From: JAEVLT01 sp044598425
GTDB lineage: Bacteria > Bacillota > Bacilli > Bacillales > Cytobacillaceae
Direction of reading: 5' to 3'
NCBI GenBank assembly: GCA_044598425.1
Contig: CP172536.1
Span: 2,728,001 to 2,792,000, forward strand
DNA: 64,000 nucleotides
Below, piece by piece: positions 1 to 8,067 of this stretch. Position 1 is the first letter of the stretch. Every line of letters begins with the position of its first letter. The translations under genes and the position numbers were made by a program. The notes under the pieces are model-generated. The model was not told where the DNA came from, searched no databases, and saw nothing but the letters and a program-made list of their open reading frames with translations.

Positions 1-17
1 TGATTTCTAAAAAAAAC

Positions 18-34
18 CGGGCAAAAACCGCCCG
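18..34 (-). terminator. possible intrinsic terminator at window edge
   Basis: A five-base-pair GC stem (CGGGC/GCCCG) with a seven-base loop is followed, reading leftwards, by a run of eight T. It could end a leftward transcript, but the gene it would serve is not clear. Short stem, so low confidence. Confidence 0.35.
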
Positions 35-60
35 ATCCTTTTTGGTTTGGCTGATAAACG

Positions 61-121
61 GAGTCTGTTGATTTCTGGAACGAAAATCAACAGACAAGGT
101 TCAGAGCAATAAACAAAAAAG
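61..121. repeat. dispersed repeat family 2, copy A
   Basis: About 60 bp with a near-perfect inverted repeat (arms GTCTGTTGATT at 63-73 and its complement at 85-95) followed by an A-rich tail. A diverged relative lies at 14733-14790 with the same order of blocks (TGTTGATT, AATCAA, AGACAAG, A-rich end). It carries no credible coding frame. Confidence 0.5.
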
Positions 122-159
122 AGTGTTCCTAAAAGCTATACTTTTGAGAACCCTCAATT

Positions 160-188
160 ATCGATGTTAAGATATAAATTCTGATATT
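160..188 (+). repeat. extra tail block of repeat family 1
   Basis: This is the 3' tail block of the hairpin repeat family (core AGATATAAATTCTGAT). It lies directly before the head of copy R1, so R1 has a tail on both sides. That is what a tandem array reduced to one unit would leave behind. Confidence 0.6.
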
Positions 189-372
189 AAGAAAAGCGCA
201 AGCGCCTTGCTCATCGGCGTACGGACTAAAGGCCCTTCGACTAAAGATAAAGGAAACACGGTGAGGGTTGCGAGCAATTGTTGACTTATCGTAGGGAGAA
301 GGACGAAGTACGCTAGCCGATAGGCGCTTCTCGCTAGACAGTGATCGAAGTTCAGATATTAATTCTGATATT
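189..372 (+). repeat. hairpin repeat family 1, copy R1 (type A)
   Basis: A 184-bp copy that starts with the head AAGAAAAGCGCAAGCGCC and ends with the tail AGATATTAATTCTGATATT. The left half (AGCGCC, ATCGGC, GTAC, CCTTCGACTAAAGATAA) is largely complementary to the right half (TTATCGTAG, GTAC, GCCGAT, AGGCGCTT), so the whole unit can fold into one long imperfect hairpin. Other full copies lie at 28991, 29174, 29359 and 35350. It contains no credible gene. Confidence 0.8.
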
Positions 373-374
373 AT

Positions 375-412
375 AAAAAACCTCATCCTAGTGTTAGGAT
401 AAGGTTTTTTAT
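375..412 (-). terminator. terminator of rarD
   Basis: A hairpin with arms AAAAAACCTCATCCT and AGGATAAGGTTTTTT lies just beyond the rarD stop codon. The A- and T-runs are symmetrical, so it could work in both directions. It separates rarD from repeat R1. Confidence 0.8.
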
Positions 413-435
413 TTTGCGAAAAGCTGAGCCGCTCT

Positions 436-1353
436 CTAATGCTTTTCATATTTCATTTTATAGGCTGTAAACAGCTTTGTTTTTGAAATCGAATAAATCG
501 TTAAGGCAGACCAGATAAACAGAAAGGCCAGCAATTGCACCTTTGAAAAATGTTCGCCATACATAAAGATTCCAAGGATCAGCGTAATTGTTGGAGCAAT
601 ATATTGCAAAAACCCCAAAAGTGATAGTGGAATTTTTTGTGCTCCTTTTGCAAAATAAAGGAGCGGAACTGCAGTAGCAGCCCCTGCACCAACCAAAAGA
701 ACGTCCGTACCTGCCCCTGCCGATAAAAAAGCACTTGCTCCATTAAAAAGCAAATAGATCATATAAATTAACGCGAAAGGAGTCATCACTAACGTTTCCA
801 AGGTGAGACCGACGGATGATTCGACATTGATTAACTTTTTAGCTAAACCATATAAACCAAATGAAAGCGCAAGAGCGATAGCAATCCATGGAAATCGTCC
901 ATAGGAAAAAGAAATAATCAATACGCCTGCTGCCGCGAGAAAAAATGAAACGTACTGGGCTCCGGTCAACCGCTCTTTTAATACAATCATCCCAAGCAGA
1001 AAGCTGACAAGCGGGTTAATATAATAACCAAGGCTTGCTTCAATCATTTGCCCGCTGTTGACAGCCCAAATATAAATAAACCAATTAATGCTAATTAAAA
1101 ATGAGGCGATGGCGAGAGCGTACATCTGCTTTTTGTTGACTGCAAACCCCTTCAACGTCCCGATAAACAAACCCCATTTTTTCGTAATCAAAAGAACAAC
1201 AATCATGAAGACAAACGACCAGAAAATCCGATTCGCCAAAATCTCCTTAGCCGCAACCTTCTCGAGAAGTTTCCAATAGATTGGCAGCAATCCCCAAAGC
1301 AAGTAGGAGAAGCCGGCTTGGATCGCTCCCTGTTTCTGTTCACTACTATTCAT
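436..1353 (-). CDS. rarD: RarD/EamA-family transporter
   Basis: A 305-residue polytopic membrane protein of the drug/metabolite transporter superfamily, RarD type (the family of chloramphenicol-sensitive protein RarD). About ten hydrophobic segments run through the chain, starting with the GFSYLLWGLLPIYWKLL segment near residue 20, and a glycine-rich SLGYYINPL motif lies near residue 107, as in RarD relatives. The substrate is unknown; most RarD proteins are annotated only by fold. A GGGG Shine-Dalgarno seven bases before the ATG supports the start. It stands alone with its own terminator and belongs to no obvious operon. Confidence 0.85.
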   Translation of the reverse strand: MNSSEQKQGAIQAGFSYLLWGLLPIYWKLLEKVAAKEILANRIFWSFVFMIVVLLITKKWGLFIGTLKGFAVNKKQMYALAIASFLISINWFIYIWAVNSGQMIEASLGYYINPLVSFLLGMIVLKERLTGAQYVSFFLAAAGVLIISFSYGRFPWIAIALALSFGLYGLAKKLINVESSVGLTLETLVMTPFALIYMIYLLFNGASAFLSAGAGTDVLLVGAGAATAVPLLYFAKGAQKIPLSLLGFLQYIAPTITLILGIFMYGEHFSKVQLLAFLFIWSALTIYSISKTKLFTAYKMKYEKH

Positions 1354-1480
1354 TTTCCATCCCCAATTCTTTCTTGTTTCGAAATAAATCTATTATAGAA
1401 CGAACAAGGGAATGCCGCCAGCTTTTTTTACTTTCCAATACTTGTAATTATGTTACAGCTGAACGTTCTGCGAAAAAAGT

Positions 1481-1522
1481 AAAACAAAAGGCAGACCTAA
1501 TCCCGGGCCTGCCTTTTGTTTT
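1481..1522. terminator. bidirectional terminator after mbcS
   Basis: Perfect 14-bp arms (AAAACAAAAGGCAG and complement) around a 14-base loop, with T-rich ends on both strands. It lies 13 bases beyond the stop of the acyl-CoA synthetase gene. Confidence 0.85.
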
Positions 1523-1534
1523 CCAAATATAAAA

Positions 1535-3112
1535 TTATACTTCAAATTGCCGGGCTTCTTTTTGCCGAAGTTCAATTCGGCGAATTTTCCCTGAAGTGGT
1601 TTTTGGAAGCTCTGACAAAAATTCAATTTTTCTTGGATATTTGTAAGGTGCAGTTAATTCTTTGACATGGTCCTGCAAATTCTTGATCAGCTCCGGGTCA
1701 TTCGCATCGATACCGTCTTTTAAAACAACAAAGGCTTTAACAATATGGCCGCGAATTTCATCCGGACTTGCAACAACAGCACATTCTTTTACGAATGGAT
1801 GCTTTACAAGGGCATCTTCCACTTCGAATGGGCCAATTGTGTAACCCGAGCTAATGATAATATCATCCCCACGGCCTTCAAACCAGAAGTAGCCATCCTC
1901 ATCCTTTTTTGCTTTATCCCCAGTCACATAATAATCCCCGCGGAATTGCATCGCTGTTCTTTCAGGATCTTTATAGTATTTTTTAAATAATGCCGGTGTG
2001 TCGACATGTACAGCAATATCACCAACTTCGCCTACCGCACAAATCTCGCCTTCATCATTAATAATTTCCATTCGATTTCCTGGAGTTGGTTTCCCCATAG
2101 AACCTGGTTTTAGTTCCATTTCTTTCGTGACACCTACAAGCAATGTATTTTCTGTTTGACCATATCCATCGCGGACGTCAACTTGAAAGTATTTTCTAAA
2201 CGTCTCGATTACTTCGCGGTTGAGCGGCTCACCTGCGGACACAGCACTGTGTAAACATGGCAGCTTGTACTCTTGCAAATTATCAGCTTTTGCCATTAAG
2301 CGATATTCAGTTGGTGTACAGCACAAAACATTAACACTGTAATTTTCTAGTAACTGCAAGTATTTTTGCGACTCAAATTTACCATGATAGGCCAATCCAG
2401 TTGCGCCCGTACCTAACACCGATAAAAAAGGACTCCAAATCCATTTTTGCCAGCCCGGACCTGCCGTTGCCCAAACCGTGTCACCCTCTTCGATGCACAA
2501 CCAGTTTTTCGCCGCTGTTTTCAGATGTGCATAAGCCCAGCCATGAGTATGGACAACCCCTTTTGGATTTCCTGTTGTACCTGATGTATAGGATAAAAAG
2601 GCCATATCATCTCGGAGGGTCTCTGCTCCTGTAAGTTCTTCTGATGCTCCCTTCAGTTTCTCATCAAGATGATGCCAGCCTTCACACTTCCCACCAAGCG
2701 AAAACTTTATAAGTGGTGTTGTTATTTGTTCAAATTGGGACGTATATTCGTAATAGCTGATAACTCCTTTCACATCACCATGTGAAATCCGATACTGGAG
2801 GTCTTTCTCTCGAAGCATTTCAGAACTTGGAATTACAACCATACCGAGTTTTAACGCCGCTAAATATACGGCATAAGCCTCTATTAGGCGCGGAATCATC
2901 ACTAAAACGACATCGCCTTTTTTGAGACCATGGTGAATAAAGACATACCCAATCTTGTTCACCTGTTTGACCAATTCCTCGTAAGTTACTTGACGTTTTT
3001 GCCCCGCTTCATTTTCCCATTTCAATGCTATTCTTTTTTTGTCGGCTGCATAACGCTCCACTTCGGAAACCAGGTTGTATTTTTCAGGCGCAATTAAATC
3101 TTCCCTCTTCAT
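1535..3112 (-). CDS. ytcI: acyl-CoA synthetase, MbcS/YtcI type
   Basis: An AMP-forming acyl-CoA synthetase of the ANL superfamily (525 residues from the chosen start). It converts a fatty acid, ATP and CoA to acyl-CoA. The P-loop motif YTSGTTGNPKG is present in the N-terminal half, DGYGQTE follows in the centre, and the C-terminal catalytic lysine motif PKTTSGKIRR lies near residue 508. The B. subtilis relative YtcI/MbcS prefers branched-chain and medium-chain acids; the substrate here is inferred from that orthology and the same position next to sspA. An upstream in-frame start exists, but the ATG at 3112 has the better GGGGGAAA ribosome site. It is a paralogue of AcsA at 19679. Confidence 0.85.
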   Translation of the reverse strand: MKREDLIAPEKYNLVSEVERYAADKKRIALKWENEAGQKRQVTYEELVKQVNKIGYVFIHHGLKKGDVVLVMIPRLIEAYAVYLAALKLGMVVIPSSEMLREKDLQYRISHGDVKGVISYYEYTSQFEQITTPLIKFSLGGKCEGWHHLDEKLKGASEELTGAETLRDDMAFLSYTSGTTGNPKGVVHTHGWAYAHLKTAAKNWLCIEEGDTVWATAGPGWQKWIWSPFLSVLGTGATGLAYHGKFESQKYLQLLENYSVNVLCCTPTEYRLMAKADNLQEYKLPCLHSAVSAGEPLNREVIETFRKYFQVDVRDGYGQTENTLLVGVTKEMELKPGSMGKPTPGNRMEIINDEGEICAVGEVGDIAVHVDTPALFKKYYKDPERTAMQFRGDYYVTGDKAKKDEDGYFWFEGRGDDIIISSGYTIGPFEVEDALVKHPFVKECAVVASPDEIRGHIVKAFVVLKDGIDANDPELIKNLQDHVKELTAPYKYPRKIEFLSELPKTTSGKIRRIELRQKEARQFEV

Positions 3113-3250
3113 ATCTTTCCCCCTACCGTGCATTCGTACAAGACTTCAAATCTAATTATACAAAATTTTTAGAAAAATTAAAATAATTAATTTAGCAATC
3201 GAAACACGAAAATATTATTTGGCAGGGCACTCTAGAGAGAAGAAAAACGT

Positions 3251-3288
3251 AAAAAGAGAGCAGGGGAGCCTGCCCCTGCTCTCTTGTA
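3251..3288 (-). terminator. terminator of sspA
   Basis: A 12-bp hairpin (AGAGAGCAGGGG and complement) just after the sspA stop. Reading leftwards it is followed by TTTTTACG. Typical short monocistronic spore-protein gene end. Confidence 0.8.
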
Positions 3289-3305
3289 GCCATTGTATTC
3301 ACTTT

Positions 3306-3512
3306 TTAGCGGGAAATTCCGCCGCCCATTTGTTGTTCAGCCATCTGAACTAAACGCTTTGTAATTTCACCACCAACAGACCCGTTAGCACGTGAAGTGG
3401 TTTCAGCACCAAGTTGTACACCAAATTCAGTAGCAATCTCATATTTCATTTGATCAAGAGCTTGTTGTACCCCAGGAACCAATAATTGATTTGAACTATT
3501 GTTGTTTGCCAT
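3306..3512 (-). CDS. sspA: small acid-soluble spore protein, alpha/beta type
   Basis: A 68-residue alpha/beta-type SASP. These proteins coat forespore DNA, protect it from UV and heat, and are degraded at germination. The germination protease site (YEIATEFG) lies near residues 29-36 and the conserved GVQLGAETTSRANGSVGGEITKR block is split across residues 36-53, as usual for the family. The ATG follows a very strong AAGGAGGTG site. A match to the sigma-G consensus lies upstream (3536-3565), so expression is forespore-specific. Position between ytcI and thiI is the same as in B. subtilis. Confidence 0.95.
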   Translation of the reverse strand: MANNNSSNQLLVPGVQQALDQMKYEIATEFGVQLGAETTSRANGSVGGEITKRLVQMAEQQMGGGISR

Positions 3513-3535
3513 GTGATTTCACCTCCTTGTGAGTA

Positions 3536-3565
3536 TAGAATGTGTAGAATCACATGGCTTCATTC
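3536..3565 (-). promoter_or_regulatory. sigma-G-type promoter of sspA
   Basis: Reading leftwards: -35 GAATG, 18-base spacer, -10 CATTCTA. This fits the sigma-G consensus (gnATR, 18, cAtnnTA) at every conserved base, at the expected distance from the strong sspA ribosome site. Confidence 0.8.
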
Positions 3566-3625
3566 TTAATAAGTGTTGGTAATTGTTCACAAAAACATGC
3601 TATAACGCCCAAAAAACAACTTTTT

Positions 3626-4831
3626 TCAAAACAGCTCATCCCATGAAGTTTGTTCATCGCTTCCAGGAGCGATCGTTAAAATTTCCGTTTCAGCTACCGC
3701 TTTGGATAGAAGCGGCTCAAAATCTACAAAACTTTCGTAAAACTGCGCTTTTTCCCTCCGCGGTTTTGTCTTTGGAGAAGCAGGAACAAAGATGGTACAA
3801 CAATCCTCATACGGTCTAATTGAAATTTCATGAGTGCCGATTTGCTGTGAAATTTTTATAATGTCGGTTTTGTCCATTGAAATAAGCGGTCTTAGTACAG
3901 GTGTATTGGTTACTTCGTTAATTGTAAACATGCTCTCAAGTGTTTGGCTGGCAACTTGACCGAGGCTTTCACCTGTAACAATCGCCAGTCCCTCGCGTTT
4001 TTTTCTAATTTCGTCGGTAATCCGCAACATATAACGCCTTGTTGTAGTCATTGTATAATTTTCAGGTACCTGTCTTTGGATCGTTTCCTGTATCGCAGTG
4101 AATGGAACAATATGGAGCGTAAACGAACCGGAAATTTCAGCTAATTTTTTTGCCAGATCGATTACTTTTTGCTTCGACCTTTCACTTGTATACGGCGGGC
4201 TGTAAAAATGAACTGCCTCTAGCTCCATGCCGCGCCGCATTGATAAAAAGCCGGCAACAGGACTGTCAATTCCGCCTGATAGCATCAGCATTGCCTTTCC
4301 ACTGGAACCAACAGGCAGCCCTCCGGCACCAGCAATTGTTTTACTTGACAAATAAGCGGCTTCTTCTCTAACTTCTATTTGTAAATTGATGTCCGGATTT
4401 CTCACATCTACAGCCAATCCGGGAATATTTTTCAATAAGTGCCCGCCAAACTCGCGATTAATTTCATCCGTATTGAGCAAAAAAGACTTATCGGCTCGTT
4501 TACCTGTTATTTTAAAGGTATGTCCCTCATGATAAAGCGGCTTTATTAATTCCAAGGCAGCCTCTTTCATCTTTTCGATATCTTTCTCAACCTTCATGAC
4601 CGGACTAAAGGATTGAATCCCAAAGATTTTACTTAAAACAGTGATCATTTCATCGCTATTTTCACCATTTAATTTAATAAACATTCTGTCTCTGCCAGCT
4701 TGAATGTTAATGTTGGGAAAAGCGCTCAGCGCGGCTTTGATGCTACTGCGCAGCTTTTCCACAAATTGTTTCCGGTTTCTTCCTTTTGTTGAAATTTCGC
4801 CATATCGAATTAAAATATGATCATATTGCAT
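3626..4831 (-). CDS. thiI: tRNA 4-thiouridine synthetase ThiI
   Basis: ThiI adenylates U8 of tRNA and transfers sulfur from the cysteine desulfurase persulfide, giving 4-thiouridine; in many bacteria it also feeds thiazole synthesis. About 401 residues with an N-terminal ferredoxin-like/THUMP region (to about residue 165) and a PP-loop ATPase motif SGGIDS at about 185-190. There is no C-terminal rhodanese domain, as in the Bacillus type, which depends on the dedicated desulfurase encoded just upstream (4837-5973). The third in-frame ATG (4831) is chosen because AAAGGG is nine bases upstream and the protein then starts MQYDHILIR like its relatives; earlier ATGs overlap the iscS stop. Confidence 0.93.
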   Translation of the reverse strand: MQYDHILIRYGEISTKGRNRKQFVEKLRSSIKAALSAFPNINIQAGRDRMFIKLNGENSDEMITVLSKIFGIQSFSPVMKVEKDIEKMKEAALELIKPLYHEGHTFKITGKRADKSFLLNTDEINREFGGHLLKNIPGLAVDVRNPDINLQIEVREEAAYLSSKTIAGAGGLPVGSSGKAMLMLSGGIDSPVAGFLSMRRGMELEAVHFYSPPYTSERSKQKVIDLAKKLAEISGSFTLHIVPFTAIQETIQRQVPENYTMTTTRRYMLRITDEIRKKREGLAIVTGESLGQVASQTLESMFTINEVTNTPVLRPLISMDKTDIIKISQQIGTHEISIRPYEDCCTIFVPASPKTKPRREKAQFYESFVDFEPLLSKAVAETEILTIAPGSDEQTSWDELF

Positions 4832-4836
4832 TCCCA

Positions 4837-5973
4837 TCATCCCTTTCTAAGCTGCAAAACGGCTTTTTTAACAGCCTCGACCACGAATCTTGCTTCCTCT
4901 TCCGTATTATCAAATGATAGACTCATTCTGATGGACCTCTCCGCCTCTTGTTCCGGAATCCCCATTGCCAAAAGGGTTTTGCTCGGCAGCTTCTTTTTTG
5001 ATGAACATGCACTCCTGGTGGAAGCATAAATTTCGTCCTTTTCCAACATATGAATAAATGTTTCCGGCTTAATGCCTTCCATTGTAAAATTAAGAATATG
5101 CGGTGCGGCTTGACTTAACGGAGTCTGAACTTTAATCCCACCGATTTCTTGCAACCCCTCCACTAAAATTTTTTGGACCCTTTTCATTTTTGCTATTCCC
5201 GCTTTGCTTTTTTCCAGCGTCATCCTAAGTGCTTTGGCTGCCGAAACCGCCCCAGCGACATTTTCTGTTCCGCTTCGTTTTTTCCATTCTTGGTTTCCGC
5301 CTGCTAACAATGGATCAAGCAAAACCCCTTCCCGTATAAAAAGCAAGCCAGTTCCTTTTAACCCGTGAAACTTATGGGCTGAAAAAGAACAAAGATCCAC
5401 TCCCCATTGTTTAAGATCAAGCGGAATTTTTCCAATGCTTTGAACGGCATCTACATGGAACAACACTTTAGGATATTGTTTTAGCAACCCGCCAATTTCA
5501 CTGATCGGCTGAATTGTACCAACTTCATTGTTCACATGCATCACCGAAACGAGAATGGTATCTTGGCGGATTGCCTTTTCGACATCTTTAGTCATCACCA
5601 TTCCTTGGGAGGTAACAGGCAAATAGGTGATCTCAAATCCAAGCTGTTCCAACTGTTCCATCGCCTTGCTCACAGAAGGATGTTCAATTGTGGTTGTAAT
5701 GATGTGGCGCCCCTTGTTTTGGTGCTTCATGGCAGCCCCTTTTATCGCCATATTATTGCTTTCTGTACCCCCGGAAGTGAAGCAGATCTCTGCTGCCTTA
5801 ACTTGCAATAAATCGGCTATTTGCCCTCTCGCCTGTGCAAGCAGCTTTTCTGCCTGAGCTCCAAGCCCGTGTAAGGAAGATGGATTGCCATAGTATTCAC
5901 TTGAAACTTTAAGAAACGACTCAAGCACCTCTCGGTAAGGCTTTGTTGTTGCACTGTTATCAAAATAAATCAT
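4837..5973 (-). CDS. nifZ: cysteine desulfurase, NifZ/IscS type
   Basis: A pyridoxal-phosphate cysteine desulfurase (378 residues) that takes sulfur from cysteine as a persulfide. The PLP lysine is in SAHKFHG (about K201) and the catalytic cysteine in STRSACSS (about C323). It is transcribed together with thiI, five bases apart, so the natural sulfur acceptor is ThiI, as for B. subtilis NifZ. The ATG at 5973 has GAGAGG seven bases upstream; the longer frame to 6024 has no such support and adds a sequence not seen in the family. Confidence 0.93.
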   Translation of the reverse strand: MIYFDNSATTKPYREVLESFLKVSSEYYGNPSSLHGLGAQAEKLLAQARGQIADLLQVKAAEICFTSGGTESNNMAIKGAAMKHQNKGRHIITTTIEHPSVSKAMEQLEQLGFEITYLPVTSQGMVMTKDVEKAIRQDTILVSVMHVNNEVGTIQPISEIGGLLKQYPKVLFHVDAVQSIGKIPLDLKQWGVDLCSFSAHKFHGLKGTGLLFIREGVLLDPLLAGGNQEWKKRSGTENVAGAVSAAKALRMTLEKSKAGIAKMKRVQKILVEGLQEIGGIKVQTPLSQAAPHILNFTMEGIKPETFIHMLEKDEIYASTRSACSSKKKLPSKTLLAMGIPEQEAERSIRMSLSFDNTEEEARFVVEAVKKAVLQLRKG

Positions 5974-6055
5974 TGGATTGTCCTCTCTATCAAAACGAGT
6001 TTTTGCATATTTGCTCGCAAACAAAAATCTCTATGCCATTTTAGCATTTCCATCT

Positions 6056-6093
6056 AAAAACAGAAACCGATTCAGCGATAGGCGGAATCGGTT
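6056..6093 (-). terminator. terminator of ezrA
   Basis: Ten-base arms (AAACCGATTC/GAATCGGTTT) followed, reading leftwards, by TGTTTTTAG, 15 bases beyond the ezrA stop. Confidence 0.7.
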
Positions 6094-6107
6094 TCGCGAA
6101 CTAGCGG

Positions 6108-7796
6108 TTATTCTTTTAGAAGCAATGCGTCGATTTTTTTTAATGCCTCAGAATCTACAGCCTCGATTGTGGATGCAGCCTGTTCGAGAGCTTTTTGATA
6201 ATCAAAGTGGCGAAACGCCTCTTCTGCCTCTTGCAAACCTTTTGAAACAGAGGCATATTTGGTGCGGTAGCGATTGCCGTATTGAATCACTTTTTCAGCA
6301 AGAAATGCGCTATCGACTAATTCTTGGGTTGTATTGACAAGCTTTTCAACTGTCAATACGGCAATCTCCAAGTATTGGTTAATCGCAGAAATGTTTAGCG
6401 GTTTTTCTTCCAGCTGCTTTTTAACATGTTCAATACTTTCTTTTCCGTCCTCAAAAAGATATTGATACTCATCAGGTAAGCCTGGAATGTTGCTTTTAGA
6501 AACAACTCTGACTGTCTCGGCTATTTTTTTCTTTAGCTCCTGAATCTTTTCCCTTGCTTCCATTTCATCTTTCCTCAAAGCCTGTAGCTTGGCAAAGAAG
6601 GCTTCCTGTTCATTTCGAACAGCATCAAGCTGCTCTTTGATTTCTGCCAGTTCATCTTTTAAAACCGTTTGGGCAGCGTCATTGTTTACCAGCTTAGCCG
6701 CCAAATTTTCATAATGTTTGTAAAGGGAGCTGATTTCTTTTTCTATTTGCCGTTTTGTTTGAAATATTTCATCGGATAAATGATAGCTTTGCCCAATTTG
6801 AGCTATTTCATTATTCAATTGCAAACTCTCTTCTTTAAGCTCAAAGAGCAAATCTTTTGTTTCTTTTTCATGCTGAATGATGTAGTGTTTTGCGTGCACT
6901 TCTTTTTCAAGTAAATCAAAAAGTGCCTCTGTTCTTGCTTTTATGTTCTTTAGTTCTTCTTCGGCCTTGTCAATTTCAGTCTGCTCAACAAAATGCAAGC
7001 ATTCCTCAATCTTTTGCTCGAGATCGCTTATTTCCTTCTCCATTTCGGTATGCTCTAAATAATAGCCTTGCTGCTCCATTTCACGGAGGCCTTCCCGCAC
7101 ATCGGCTAATTGGGATGGCAGCTCTGATTGAAATTCATTTAAAAGCTCTGGAATTTGCTCCATTTCGTATTGAACCCGTTCCAGCTGGCTTTTTATCAGC
7201 AATACGGTCTCTCGGGCCTGCAAATAATTTCCGTTTTCCGTTTTATCATCAAATTCCTGAATTTTTTCAATCACTTCGTTTAACTGTTTTTCAAGCTGTT
7301 TTTCTGCTTTCCAAAAGATATGGCGATGGGCGAGTAGCTCCTTTTTTGCTTCCCGATAATTTTCTCTTAATTGTTCAATCTCTAATCGATTTTTTTCTTC
7401 GCTGCCGACAAGCTCATTTAATTCATCAAGAATCTCTTTAATTTGATCCTCTGTCTCTTGCAAATTTTTACGGATTAACTGCTGCACTTCTTTTGCTTTT
7501 CGAAAACGGTAGTGATCAATATACTCTTCCGCATCAAATAATAGCTCTTCCAAATCAGGTAGGCGAACAGTCACGATATCGTCCCACTCGTTTCGCCAGC
7601 GCTCGAACAGTTCCTCTGTTTGTCCAGTCATATTGAGCTGCTTCACCTTTGACATTTCGTCAAGTACAGGGCGATTTGTTAAATCAATTTTCCAAGTTTC
7701 CAACCGATCCATCTCTCGATAGTATTTTTTCTTTATGAAATACCCTATTACAATGATAATTAGCAGAAGAATGATAAATCCAATGATGTATTTCAC
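6108..7796 (-). CDS. ezrA: septation ring formation regulator EzrA
   Basis: EzrA is a membrane-anchored negative regulator of FtsZ ring assembly. Residues 4-20 form one N-terminal transmembrane helix with a short outside end; the rest is long coiled-coil helix with many Glu/Lys heptads, as in the spectrin-like EzrA fold. The QNR-like patch FGNRYR is present near residue 510. The GTG at 7796 follows GGGGG by seven bases and gives 562 residues, the same length as I recall for B. subtilis EzrA. An upstream ATG at 7847 would put a charged stretch before the membrane helix and is rejected. It is monocistronic. Confidence 0.95.
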   Translation of the reverse strand: MKYIIGFIILLLIIIVIGYFIKKKYYREMDRLETWKIDLTNRPVLDEMSKVKQLNMTGQTEELFERWRNEWDDIVTVRLPDLEELLFDAEEYIDHYRFRKAKEVQQLIRKNLQETEDQIKEILDELNELVGSEEKNRLEIEQLRENYREAKKELLAHRHIFWKAEKQLEKQLNEVIEKIQEFDDKTENGNYLQARETVLLIKSQLERVQYEMEQIPELLNEFQSELPSQLADVREGLREMEQQGYYLEHTEMEKEISDLEQKIEECLHFVEQTEIDKAEEELKNIKARTEALFDLLEKEVHAKHYIIQHEKETKDLLFELKEESLQLNNEIAQIGQSYHLSDEIFQTKRQIEKEISSLYKHYENLAAKLVNNDAAQTVLKDELAEIKEQLDAVRNEQEAFFAKLQALRKDEMEAREKIQELKKKIAETVRVVSKSNIPGLPDEYQYLFEDGKESIEHVKKQLEEKPLNISAINQYLEIAVLTVEKLVNTTQELVDSAFLAEKVIQYGNRYRTKYASVSKGLQEAEEAFRHFDYQKALEQAASTIEAVDSEALKKIDALLLKE

Positions 7797-8067
7797 GCGT
7801 AAGCCCCCTGTTCCGAACAACAATTCATTTGAATCCCAACTCAACATTTATGTATATAAAAATCATTCGTTCAATTCAATGCTTTAATGATACCATGTAA
7901 ACGACATTTTTTGACTATTAATTTCAATTTTTTTGCATAAAAAAAAGCAGATTTGCAGAAAAAAGATTTGATTAGAAAAATGATTTATGAGGGGGAATGG
8001 AATCGTACGGGATTTTCAACCTTATTTAGAAGGTTTGGAGGGTCTTTTTGCCGCTATTGTCCGAGTA

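Noticed and set aside
129..449. 106-codon open frame on the minus strand
   Set aside because: It runs through repeat R1 and the rarD terminator, has no ribosome site and no recognisable protein.
1088..1532. Rightward frames opposite rarD and after it
   Set aside because: Shadow frames of a clear transporter gene and a terminator; no ribosome sites and no family resemblance.
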